64,000 nucleotides of DNA from Microcella alkalica (GTDB taxonomy: Bacteria; Actinomycetota; Actinomycetes; Actinomycetales; Microbacteriaceae), in assembly GCF_014137945.1 (NCBI RefSeq), contig NZ_JACGWX010000006.1, forward strand, positions 146,961-210,960, given 5' to 3'. The notes beneath the pieces were generated by a model. That model saw only the letters and a program-made list of their open reading frames with translations. It was not told the origin of the DNA and did not search any database. Position 1 is the first letter of the stretch. Each line of letters starts with the position of its first letter. This document shows, piece after piece, positions 26,104-33,733 of this stretch. The translations under genes and the position numbers were made by a program.

Positions 26104-26931
26104 ATGACGACGCAGACGTCCCCGACCGCGGTCGCGCCCGCGCCCGAGTCGCTGCTCGCCGCGCCCGACCAGGCCCCGCAGTCGGATATCACCGCCGAGA
26201 TCGTCGCGGCACACGCAGAGGCCGAGCGCCGCATCGCCGCCGGCGAGACGTTGCCGGCCACGCTCTACGACTTCCCTGCCTACCGCTCGAGCATCCTGCG
26301 CCACCCCACGAAGAACCCGCGCCTGGTTGACCCCGAAACGATCGAGCTGCTCTCGCCGGCCTTCGGTCAGCGCGACGTCGCCGCAATCGAATCAGACCTC
26401 ACTTTGCAGCACATGGGCGAGCCGATCGGCGAGCGCATGACCGTCGAGGGCCGCCTGCTCGACTCGTGGGGCCGCCCGTTGCGCAATCAGCTCGTCGAGA
26501 TCTGGCAGGCGAACTCCGCCGGCCGATACATCCACCAGCGCGACCAGCACCCCGCACCGCTCGACCCCAACTTCACGGGCGCGGGCCGCACGGTCACCGA
26601 CGGCCAGGGACACTACCGCTTCACGACGATCAAGCCGGGGCCGTACCCGTGGCGCAACCACGTCAATGCGTGGCGGCCCGCGCACATCCACTTCTCGATC
26701 TTCGGCTCGTCGTTCACGCAGCGCATCATCACGCAGATGTACTTCCCGGGCGATCCGCTCTTCGCGCTCGACCCGATCTACCAGTCGATCCGCAGCCAGA
26801 AGGATCGCGACCGACTCATCGGCGTCTACGACCACGACCTAACGAGCCCCGAGTTCTCGATGGGCTACCGCTTCGACATCGTCGTCGACGGCCCCGACGC
26901 CACCTGGTTCGAGCCCGAGGAGGAGAACTGA
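26104..26931 (+). CDS. pcaH: Protocatechuate 3,4-dioxygenase beta subunit
   Basis: A 275-residue intradiol dioxygenase subunit that binds the catalytic Fe(III) and cleaves protocatechuate to 3-carboxy-cis,cis-muconate. The intradiol fold starts at about residue 100: GEPIGERMTVEGRLLDSWGRPLRNQLVEIWQANSAGRYIHQ. Iron ligands fit the Tyr in KPGPYPWRNH, the Tyr in RYIHQ, and the His pair in RPAHIHFSIFG. The N-terminal 90 residues (NPRLVDPETIELLSPAFG) are typical of PcaH. The ATG at 26104 follows GAGGAGACCCC. It is the first gene of pcaHGBDC and its stop overlaps the pcaG start by one base. Confidence 0.95.
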   Translation: MTTQTSPTAVAPAPESLLAAPDQAPQSDITAEIVAAHAEAERRIAAGETLPATLYDFPAYRSSILRHPTKNPRLVDPETIELLSPAFGQRDVAAIESDLTLQHMGEPIGERMTVEGRLLDSWGRPLRNQLVEIWQANSAGRYIHQRDQHPAPLDPNFTGAGRTVTDGQGHYRFTTIKPGPYPWRNHVNAWRPAHIHFSIFGSSFTQRIITQMYFPGDPLFALDPIYQSIRSQKDRDRLIGVYDHDLTSPEFSMGYRFDIVVDGPDATWFEPEEEN

Positions 26932-27494
26932 TTACCGACGTTCCGCCGCGCACCCACACGCCGACCCCCGGCCAGACGGTCGGCCCGTTCTACGCCTTCG
27001 GCCTGCAGTACCCCGACATGAACCAGATCGTGCACCCGCACTCGCCGGGCTCGCTCGTGCTCGGCGGCACCGTCACCGACGGCAACGGCGCGGCCATCCC
27101 CGACGCGCTCATCGAGATCTGGCAGGCCGACACCGACGGCACGATCCCGCGCGCTCGCGGCGCCTGCCGCCGCGACGGCCACACCTTCACCGGGTTCGGC
27201 CGCGCGTTCACGACCGACGAGGGTCGATACGAGTTCTGGACTCGCAACCCCGGCGCCGAGCCGGGCAAGGCGCCCTTCTTCGCCTTCGTCGTCTACGCGC
27301 GCGGCCTGCCCGACAAGCTCCATACTCGTGCGTACCTGCCGGAGGACGAGGCGGCGCTCGCCGCTGACCCGCTGCTGGCCGGTCTCGCGCCCGAGGAGCG
27401 CGCTACGCTCATCGCATCGCGGACCCCCGAGGGCGGACTCCACTTCGACGTCCGCCTGCAGGGCGAGAAGGAGACCGTGTTCTTTGCCTACTGA
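26931..27494 (+). CDS. pcaG: Protocatechuate 3,4-dioxygenase alpha subunit, apparent ATT start
   Basis: A 187-residue alpha subunit paired with PcaH, with family motifs TPTPGQTVGPFYAFGL, LVLGGTVTDGNGAAIPDALIEIWQADTDG, FTGFGRAFTTDEGRYEFWT and FAFVVYARGLPDKLHTRAYLPED. No ATG, GTG or TTG is in frame where family members begin. The ATT at 26931 gives M-TDVPPRTHTPTPGQTVGPF, overlaps the pcaH stop by one base and lies five bases after GGAG; CTG at 26928 is the alternative. Such starts are rare, so the start is flagged, while the gene itself is certain. Confidence 0.92.
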   Translation: MTDVPPRTHTPTPGQTVGPFYAFGLQYPDMNQIVHPHSPGSLVLGGTVTDGNGAAIPDALIEIWQADTDGTIPRARGACRRDGHTFTGFGRAFTTDEGRYEFWTRNPGAEPGKAPFFAFVVYARGLPDKLHTRAYLPEDEAALAADPLLAGLAPEERATLIASRTPEGGLHFDVRLQGEKETVFFAY

Positions 27495-28860
27495 CGGGGC
27501 CGTCGACCGCGGTCTGCTCTCACCCGTATCGATCGGCGCGGCCGATGCCGTCGGCGATGACGTCGTGCTCGACGCGCTCGTCGCCGCCGAGATCGCGCTG
27601 ACGCGCGCCTGGGCCACGCTCGACGTGGCCCCCTCGGCCGCGGCCGAGCGCGTCTCCGACCGCCTCGGGTGGCTCGGGGCGGGCCACCCCGCGAGCGGAC
27701 ACGGCATCGATGCCGACGACCTCGCCGAGGCTGCGGTCTCGGGCGGCAATCCCGTCATCCCCCTCGTCAGCCGACTGCGCGGCCTGCTCGACGAGTCCGA
27801 CCGCGAGTGGCTGCACCGGGGCGCGACGAGTCAGGACATCGTCGACTCGGCGCTCATGCTCGTCGCCCGGCGCGCGGGCGGCCGCATCATCGTCGAGCTC
27901 GACGTAGTCGACGCGGCCCTCGCCGGCCTCGCGGGCACCGAGCGCGATCGCGTCGTCGTCGCCCGAACGCTCGGCCAGCACGCCGTGCCGACGACGATGG
28001 GGATGCGCGTCGCGACCTGGCTGGTCGGCGTGCGGCGGGCGCGGGGTCGTCTCGCCGTCGTGCTCGAGCAGCTCCCGGCCCAGCTCGGCGGCGCCGCCGG
28101 CACCCTCGCCGCGTTCGTGGAGCACGCCCGCGCCGCCCACCCGGCCGACGCCGAGGCCGCCGCCCTGCGTCTCGTCGCCGCCTTCGCGGACGAGCTCGAT
28201 CTCGCCGCGCCCGAGCTGCCCTGGCACACCGTTCGCTGGCCCATCACCGAGCTCGGCGACGCGCTCGTGCAGGCCGTCGACGCGCTCGGCGTCGTGGGCG
28301 CCGACATCGCGACTCTCACGCGCACCGAGATCGGCGAGCTCGCCGAGTCGTCGCCCGGCGGCTCGTCGGCGATGCCGCAGAAGCGCAATCCCGTCGGTGC
28401 AGTGCTGCTGCGCTCGGCGGCGATGCGCGCGCCCCAGCTGGGCGCGACGCTGCACTCCGCCTCGGCCCTCGCGGTCGACGAGCGCCCAGACGGCGCGTGG
28501 CACGCCGAGTGGTCGACGCTGCGCGAGCTGCTGCGACTCGCGCTCGGCGCGGCGAGCACCGCGCGCGCTCTGACGGCCGGGCTCGTCATCGACGGCGCCG
28601 CGATCGAGCGCACCCTCGCGCTCTCGGGCGGCATGCTCGTCGCCGAGCGCCTGGCGATCGCCCTCGCCCCGCACCTGGGCGACGACCGCGCCCGTGCCCT
28701 GCTCGGCCGCGCGACCGACGCCGCCGACCTCGAGCGCCTGCTGCGCGCCGAGCCGGCGCTCGCCGAGGTCGACATCGCCGCGCTCCTCGACCCGGGCGCG
28801 TATCTCGGCGCGACGGGCATCATGATCGACCGCGTGCTCGACGGAGGCCAGCAGCGATGA
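27484..28860 (+). CDS. pcaB: 3-carboxy-cis,cis-muconate cycloisomerase
   Basis: A 458-residue member of the fumarase/aspartase superfamily that closes 3-carboxymuconate to 4-carboxymuconolactone. Motifs: RGATSQDIVDSALML, QLGGAAGTLAAF, and the superfamily signature GGSSAMPQKRNPVGAV. The most likely start is TTG 27484, 11 bases inside pcaG, preceded by AAGGAG; a longer upstream frame is antisense-like and not homologous. It is coupled to pcaD by an ATGA overlap. Confidence 0.93.
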   Translation: MPTDGAVDRGLLSPVSIGAADAVGDDVVLDALVAAEIALTRAWATLDVAPSAAAERVSDRLGWLGAGHPASGHGIDADDLAEAAVSGGNPVIPLVSRLRGLLDESDREWLHRGATSQDIVDSALMLVARRAGGRIIVELDVVDAALAGLAGTERDRVVVARTLGQHAVPTTMGMRVATWLVGVRRARGRLAVVLEQLPAQLGGAAGTLAAFVEHARAAHPADAEAAALRLVAAFADELDLAAPELPWHTVRWPITELGDALVQAVDALGVVGADIATLTRTEIGELAESSPGGSSAMPQKRNPVGAVLLRSAAMRAPQLGATLHSASALAVDERPDGAWHAEWSTLRELLRLALGAASTARALTAGLVIDGAAIERTLALSGGMLVAERLAIALAPHLGDDRARALLGRATDAADLERLLRAEPALAEVDIAALLDPGAYLGATGIMIDRVLDGGQQR

Positions 28861-29639
28861 CGACCCCGAGCATCCACCTCACCCCGGCCGTCGGGCCCGA
28901 CGGCGCCCCGCTGCTCGTGCTCGGGCCGTCGCTCGGCACCTCGACCATCCTGTGGGAGACCGCGCTGCCGCTGCTCGCCGAGCGCTATCGCGTGTGCGCG
29001 TGGGATCTCCCCGGCCACGGCGCCGGCCACGCGACGACCGAGCCCTTCACGGTCGGCGAGCTCGCGGACGGTCTCGCCGGCGCGCTGCGCGACCGGGGCG
29101 AGCAGCGCATCCTCTATGCGGGCGTCTCGCTCGGCGGCGCGACGGGCCTCGAGCTCGCATTGCGCCACCCCGACCTCGTCGCCGCGGCCGCGATCGTCGC
29201 CTCGGGCGCTCAGCTCGGCACGCCCGAGGCCTGGCACGAGCGGGCAGCGACGGTACGCGCGCAGTCGACATCGGCGGTGATCATCCCCTCCGCGCAGCGC
29301 TGGTTCGCGCCCGGCTCGATGGAGCGCGCGCCCGACCTGAGCGGCCGCCTGCTGCACGTGCTGCAGGACGCCGACGACGAGAGCTATGCCCGCTGCTGCG
29401 AAGCGCTCGCCGCCTACGACGTGCGCGGCCGGCTCGGCGAGATCCGGATGCCCGTGCTCGCGCTCTGGGGTGAGCACGACGCCGTCGCGCCCGAGGCGAA
29501 GGCCGACGAGATCGCGCGGGGCGTCGCCGGAGGCCGAGCCGTCATGGTGCCCGGCGCGGCGCACCTGCCCCCCGCCGAGGACGCCGCCGCGACCGCGGCC
29601 GCGCTGCTCGACTTCTTCGGTTCCGTGCGGAAGGACTGA
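28857..29639 (+). CDS. pcaD: 3-oxoadipate enol-lactonase
   Basis: A 260-residue alpha/beta hydrolase that opens beta-ketoadipate enol-lactone. The oxyanion/HG region is LLVLGPSLGTSTILWE, the nucleophile elbow AGVSLGGATGLELALRHPDLV, the acid Asp in LWGEHDAVAPE and the His in VPGAAHLPPAE. The start overlaps the pcaB stop by four bases. It is separate from, not fused to, the decarboxylase that follows. Confidence 0.93.
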   Translation: MTTPSIHLTPAVGPDGAPLLVLGPSLGTSTILWETALPLLAERYRVCAWDLPGHGAGHATTEPFTVGELADGLAGALRDRGEQRILYAGVSLGGATGLELALRHPDLVAAAAIVASGAQLGTPEAWHERAATVRAQSTSAVIIPSAQRWFAPGSMERAPDLSGRLLHVLQDADDESYARCCEALAAYDVRGRLGEIRMPVLALWGEHDAVAPEAKADEIARGVAGGRAVMVPGAAHLPPAEDAAATAAALLDFFGSVRKD

Positions 29640-29640
29640 C

Positions 29641-30063
29641 ATGACGACCTCACCCCCGCGCCCCGCCGGCGACGGCCGGAGCGACGGCGAGCGCTACGAC
29701 CAGGGCATGCGCGTGCGCCGCGAGGTGCTCTCCGACTCGCACGTCGACCGCGCGATCGCCGGCACGACGCCGTCGACGGCCGACTTCCAGGACCTCATCA
29801 CGCGCTACGCGTGGGGCGAGATCTGGACGCGCCCCGGCCTCGACCGTCGCTCGCGCTCGATCGCCGTGCTCAGCTCGATGATCGCCCTCGGCCACGAGGA
29901 GGAGTTCGAGATGCACGTGCACGCCGCCCTGCGCAACGGCCTCACTCCCGACGAGATCGTTGAGGTGATCCTGCAGAGCGCGATCTACGCGGGCGTACCG
30001 GCGGCCAACACCGCGTTCCGACTCGCGCGGCCGATCCTCGATCAAGCGCGCGACTTCGATTGA
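29641..30063 (+). CDS. pcaC: 4-carboxymuconolactone decarboxylase
   Basis: A 140-residue CMD-family protein that decarboxylates 4-carboxymuconolactone to the enol-lactone. The core is RYDQGMRVRREVLSDSHVDRAI, ITRYAWGEIWTRPGLDRRSRSIAVLSSMIALGHEEEFEMHVHAALRNGLTPDEIVEVILQSAIYAGVPAANTAFRLA, including the family Glu and His positions. Its ATG is one base after the pcaD stop. The separate PcaC differs from the fused PcaL of some actinobacteria. A 158-base gap with its own promoter follows. Confidence 0.95.
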   Translation: MTTSPPRPAGDGRSDGERYDQGMRVRREVLSDSHVDRAIAGTTPSTADFQDLITRYAWGEIWTRPGLDRRSRSIAVLSSMIALGHEEEFEMHVHAALRNGLTPDEIVEVILQSAIYAGVPAANTAFRLARPILDQARDFD

Positions 30064-30159
30064 CGGCTCTCGGGGAGCGCTATCGGCCATGCGCGCTGTT
30101 GCAGGGCCACCTACCGGCTTCGCGCCCATTGATCCCTTCCGGCGTAGTGGCGGTACCGC

Positions 30160-30199
30160 TAGGATGTACGCATAACGAACGACTGTTCGCAGAGCGAAC
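30160..30199 (+). promoter_or_regulatory. pcaIJF promoter with a three-half-site operator
   Basis: A -10-like TAGGAT lies at 30160-30165. Downstream are three related half-sites: CGAAC (30176-30180), GTTCGC (30185-30190) and GCGAAC (30194-30199). The first pair is separated by 4 bases and the second by 3. PcaU/PobR-type IclR proteins are known to bind three 10-bp half-sites, so a PcaR-type regulator is the likely ligand. pcaI starts at 30222. Confidence 0.6.
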
Positions 30200-30221
30200 A
30201 CGCGAAAGGAGCGGCCGACTG

Positions 30222-30986
30222 ATGATTGATAAGACCGCCGCCGACATCCGCGACGCCGTCGCCTACATCACCCACGGAGCCACGGTGATGATCGGCGGCT
30301 TCGGCCGCGCCGGCCAGCCCGTGGAGCTCATCGACGCCCTCATCGACGTGGGGGCGAGCGAGCTCACGATCATCAGCAACAACGCGGGTGGCGGCGACCT
30401 CGGTCTCGCGCGACTCATCGCCGAGGGCCGCGTGCGCAAGGTCGTCTGCTCGTTCCCGCGCCAGACCGACTCGTGGCACTTCGACCGCGCCTACCGCGAG
30501 GGCCGCCTCGAGCTCGAGCTCGTGCCGCAGGGCAACCTCGCCGAGCGCATCCGCGCCGCGGGAGCCGGGATCGGCGCCTTCTACTCGCCCACCGCCGTCG
30601 GCACGCCCCTCGCCGAGGGCAAGGAGCATCGCGAGATCGACGGCCGCACCTACCTGCTCGAGCACCCCCTCCGCGCCGACGTCGCCCTCATCGGCGGGCT
30701 GCGCGCCGACCGCTGGGGCAACGTGGTCTACCGCCGCACCGCGCGCAACTTCGGCCCCATCATGGCGACCGCCGCGCGCACCACGGTCGTGCAGGTCGAT
30801 GAGATCGTGCCGCTCGGCACCCTCGACCCCGAGGCGATCGTGACGCCGGGAATCTTCGTCGATCGCGTCGTCGCAGTCGGCAATCGCCGCTGGCTGCGCG
30901 ACGGAAGGTTCGTCGGCGGCGTCGACCTGCAGGGGGAGCCGCTCGTCGACTCCGCCGCCACCGACACCGTTGGAGGCCACCGATGA
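30222..30986 (+). CDS. pcaI: 3-oxoadipate CoA-transferase subunit A
   Basis: A 254-residue class I CoA-transferase alpha subunit that with PcaJ moves CoA from succinyl-CoA to beta-ketoadipate. It shows GATVMIGGFGRAGQPVELIDALID, ELTIISNNAGGGDLGLARLI, ELVPQGNLAERIRAAGAGIGAFYSPTAVGTPLAEGKE and RADVALIGGLRADRWGNVVYR. The ATG at 30222 follows AAAGGAG. It overlaps pcaJ by four bases. The C-terminal ~25 residues extend past the usual core. Confidence 0.93.
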   Translation: MIDKTAADIRDAVAYITHGATVMIGGFGRAGQPVELIDALIDVGASELTIISNNAGGGDLGLARLIAEGRVRKVVCSFPRQTDSWHFDRAYREGRLELELVPQGNLAERIRAAGAGIGAFYSPTAVGTPLAEGKEHREIDGRTYLLEHPLRADVALIGGLRADRWGNVVYRRTARNFGPIMATAARTTVVQVDEIVPLGTLDPEAIVTPGIFVDRVVAVGNRRWLRDGRFVGGVDLQGEPLVDSAATDTVGGHR

Positions 30987-31654
30987 CCGATCGTCTCGAT
31001 CGCGACGGCCTCGCTCGTCGCGTCGCCGCGGACATCCCCGACGGCGCGTACGTCAACCTCGGCATCGGGGCGCCGACGCTCGTCGCCGACCACCTGCCGC
31101 TCGGCTCGGAGGTCATCCTCCACACCGAGAACGGGATGCTCGGCATGGGCCCCGCGCCGGCACCGGGCCACGTCGACCCCGACCTCATCAACGCCGGCAA
31201 GCTCGCCGTCACCGAGCTGCCGGGGGCGGCGTACTTCCACCACGCCGACTCGTTCGGCATGATGCGCGGCGGGCACCTCGACCTCTGCATCCTCGGCGCC
31301 TTCCAGGTGTCGCAGACGGGCGACCTCGCCAACTGGTCGACGGGTACGCCCGACGCGATCCCCGCGGTCGGCGGCGCGATGGATCTGGCGATCGGCGCGA
31401 AAGACGTCTACGTCATGACCGACCTCCTCACCAGGGGCGGCGAGTCAAAGCTCGTCGAGACCTGCACGTACCCGCTCACCGGGGTCGGCTGCGTCACGCG
31501 CGTGTACACCGACCGAGCCGTGTTCGACGTGACGCCCGACGGCTTCGCCGTGCGGGAGCTGTTCTGCACGACGACGCTCGACGAGCTGCGCCAGCTGACC
31601 GGCCTGACCCTGACCATGGTCGACGAGGCCACCACCGACGAGGAGTCCCGATGA
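30983..31654 (+). CDS. pcaJ: 3-oxoadipate CoA-transferase subunit B
   Basis: A 223-residue beta subunit. The catalytic glutamate lies in the family motif ILHTENGMLGMGPAP. Other blocks are GAYVNLGIGAPTLVADHLP, GGHLDLCILGAFQVSQTGDLANW and YPLTGVGCVTRVYTDRAVFDV. It overlaps both pcaI and pcaF by four bases, so the three genes are translated together. Confidence 0.95.
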   Translation: MTDRLDRDGLARRVAADIPDGAYVNLGIGAPTLVADHLPLGSEVILHTENGMLGMGPAPAPGHVDPDLINAGKLAVTELPGAAYFHHADSFGMMRGGHLDLCILGAFQVSQTGDLANWSTGTPDAIPAVGGAMDLAIGAKDVYVMTDLLTRGGESKLVETCTYPLTGVGCVTRVYTDRAVFDVTPDGFAVRELFCTTTLDELRQLTGLTLTMVDEATTDEESR

Positions 31655-32820
31655 CCGCGAGCTTCGTGTACGACGCCGTACGCACCCCGTTCGGCCGGGC
31701 CGGAGGGGCGCTCGCCGACGTGCGCCCCGACGACCTCGCCGCGACCGTGATGCGCGCCTCCGTCGAGCGCACGGGCCTAGACCCCGCTCGCATCGACGAC
31801 GTCGTCTTCGGCGACGCGAACCAGGCAGGCGAGGACAACCGAAACGTCGCACGCTTCGGCGCGCTGCTCGCGGGCTTCCCGACGTCCGTCACCGGCACGA
31901 CGATCAACCGCCTGTGCGGCTCGTCGCTCGACGCGGTCATCCAGGGCTCGCGCGCGATCGAGTCGGGTGACGCCGACGTGATTCTCGCCGGCGGCGTCGA
32001 GTCGATGAGCCGCGCGCCCTACGTGCTCGAGAAGTCGCCGAAGCCGTACCCCGCGATTGGCAATCCGACCCTCTGGAACACGGCCATCGGCTGGCGCATG
32101 ATCAACCGTGCGCTGCCGAAGGAGTGGACCATCTCGAACGGCGAGTCCGCCGAGAAGCTCGCCACGATCTACGGCATCAGCCGCGACGACCAGGACGCCT
32201 TCGCCCTGCGCAGCCACGCCCTCGCAGCCGCGGCGTGGGAGACCGGCGCCTACGACGGCGAGACCGTGCAGGTGCCCGGCCACGAGCTGACGCGCGACGA
32301 GGGAATCCGCGCCGACACGACGCTCGAGCGCCTCGCGGGGCTCAAGGCCCTCTTCGCGGCCGATGGCACCGTGACGGCGGGCAACGCCTCATCGATCAAC
32401 GACGGCGCGTCGGCCGTGCTGCTGGGCGGCGAGGGTGCGCTCGATGCCGAGCCCCTTGCGCGCATCGCCAGCCGCGCCGCGTTCGGCAACGACCCCGACG
32501 TGTTCGGCGTCGCCCCCGTCGAGGCCGCCAACCGGGCGCTCGCCCGGGCCGGTCGCACGTGGGCCGATGTCGACCTCGTCGAGCTCAACGAGGCCTTCTC
32601 GTCGCAGTCGCTCGCGTGCATCCGCCTTTGGCCCGAGCTCGACCCCGAGCGCGTGAACATCCACGGCGGCGCGATCGCCATCGGCCACCCGCTCGGAGCC
32701 TCGGGCGGCCGCATCATCGGCCACGCAGCCCATGAGCTGAAGCGTCGCGGCGGCGGCGTCGCGGTCATCGCCCTGTGTATCGGCGTCGGCCAGGGCCTCG
32801 CGGTCGTTCTGGAAAGATGA
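31651..32820 (+). CDS. pcaF: Beta-ketoadipyl-CoA thiolase
   Basis: A 389-residue thiolase that cleaves beta-ketoadipyl-CoA to succinyl-CoA and acetyl-CoA, the last step of the pathway. The nucleophile Cys is in TTINRLCGSSLDAV, the His in AIAIGHPLGASGGRI and the second Cys in IALCIGVGQGLAV; NEAFSSQSLACIR is the NEAF block. The early motif EDNRNVARFGALLAGFP is characteristic of the PcaF clade. The start is the ATG at 31651 overlapping pcaJ; a longer upstream frame is spurious. Confidence 0.93.
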   Translation: MTASFVYDAVRTPFGRAGGALADVRPDDLAATVMRASVERTGLDPARIDDVVFGDANQAGEDNRNVARFGALLAGFPTSVTGTTINRLCGSSLDAVIQGSRAIESGDADVILAGGVESMSRAPYVLEKSPKPYPAIGNPTLWNTAIGWRMINRALPKEWTISNGESAEKLATIYGISRDDQDAFALRSHALAAAAWETGAYDGETVQVPGHELTRDEGIRADTTLERLAGLKALFAADGTVTAGNASSINDGASAVLLGGEGALDAEPLARIASRAAFGNDPDVFGVAPVEAANRALARAGRTWADVDLVELNEAFSSQSLACIRLWPELDPERVNIHGGAIAIGHPLGASGGRIIGHAAHELKRRGGGVAVIALCIGVGQGLAVVLER

Positions 32821-32824
32821 GCGC

Positions 32825-33643
32825 ATGACCGCCGAGCCCGCCGCCGCCGCTGACCCCTCAGACGCGGGCGGGGCGGCGGATGGCGAGCCTAGCGGCGACT
32901 TCGTCCAGTCGTTCGCTCGCGGCCTCGCGGTCATTCGCGCCTTCGACGCCGACCACGCCGAGCTCACGCTGAGCGAAGTCGCCGCGCGTGCCGACGTACC
33001 GCGCGCCGCCGCCCGCCGCTTCCTCATGACGCTCGTCTCGCTCGGCTACGTGCGGACGAGCGACCGCACATTCGCGCTTACGCCCCGCGTGCTCGAGCTC
33101 GGCTACAGCTACCTCTCGTCACTGTCGCTGCCCGCGATCGCGCAGCCGCACCTCGAACGGCTCTCGCGCGAGGTCGACGAGTCGACGTCGCTCGCGGTTC
33201 TCGACGGCACGAACGTCGTCTACGTCGCCCGGGTGCCCACGCGCCGCATCATGAGCGTCAACATCACGATCGGCACGCGATTCCCCGCATGGGCGACATC
33301 ACTGGGGCGCGTGCTGCTCGCCGCGCAGTCCGATGACGACATGTCCGCCGCTCTCGCCGGCACTCAGATTCGCGCATACACGCGCAGCACGATCATTGAT
33401 CGCTCAGCGCTATTCGATGAGATCCGGAAGGTTCGCGCTGCCGACTATGCCGTCGTTGATGGCGAGTTGGAGGAGGGGCTTCGCTCCATTGCAGCACCCG
33501 TCCGAGACGCACACGGCACGGTTCTCGCTGCGGTCAACGTGTCGACGGCTCGAACCGACGACGTCGAGTCGGAGCTGGAGCGGGTCCTCCCCGCCTTGCG
33601 CCGCGCGACGGGCGCGATCGAGGCCGATCTCGTAGTGCGGTGA
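32825..33643 (+). CDS. pcaR: IclR-family regulator of the PcaR/PobR type
   Basis: A 272-residue IclR protein with the clade-typical opening FVQSFARGLAVIRAFDADHAELTLSEVAARADVPRAAARRFLMTLVSLGYVRTSDRTFALTPRVLELGYSYLSS. The effector domain shows VYVARVPTRRIMSVNITIGTRFPAWATSLGRVLLA and DGELEEGLRSIAAPVRDAHGTVLAAVNVS. It follows pcaF by four bases and probably controls pcaIJF through the half-sites at 30176-30199. Codon use is extremely G/C-rich to about 33.27 kb and then becomes mixed, a possible recombination joint. Confidence 0.88.
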   Translation: MTAEPAAAADPSDAGGAADGEPSGDFVQSFARGLAVIRAFDADHAELTLSEVAARADVPRAAARRFLMTLVSLGYVRTSDRTFALTPRVLELGYSYLSSLSLPAIAQPHLERLSREVDESTSLAVLDGTNVVYVARVPTRRIMSVNITIGTRFPAWATSLGRVLLAAQSDDDMSAALAGTQIRAYTRSTIIDRSALFDEIRKVRAADYAVVDGELEEGLRSIAAPVRDAHGTVLAAVNVSTARTDDVESELERVLPALRRATGAIEADLVVR

Positions 33644-33733
33644 GCGCGGGCCATCCACGCAGGTGATGTTTGTCCGCGAACTGCGACCGTTGGTCTTGCC
33701 CGGGGAGTGCTCCTTTGGGATTCTCGCGCCAGT

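Noticed and set aside
27831..29642. A 603-codon minus-strand open frame over pcaB and pcaD
   Set aside because: It is the antisense shadow of two certain genes and gives low-complexity Ser/Ala/Arg-rich sequence.
33644..33733. A middle att site between pcaR and the integrase
   Set aside because: I looked for any part of the 40-bp repeat on either strand and found only short, non-significant matches, so none is reported.
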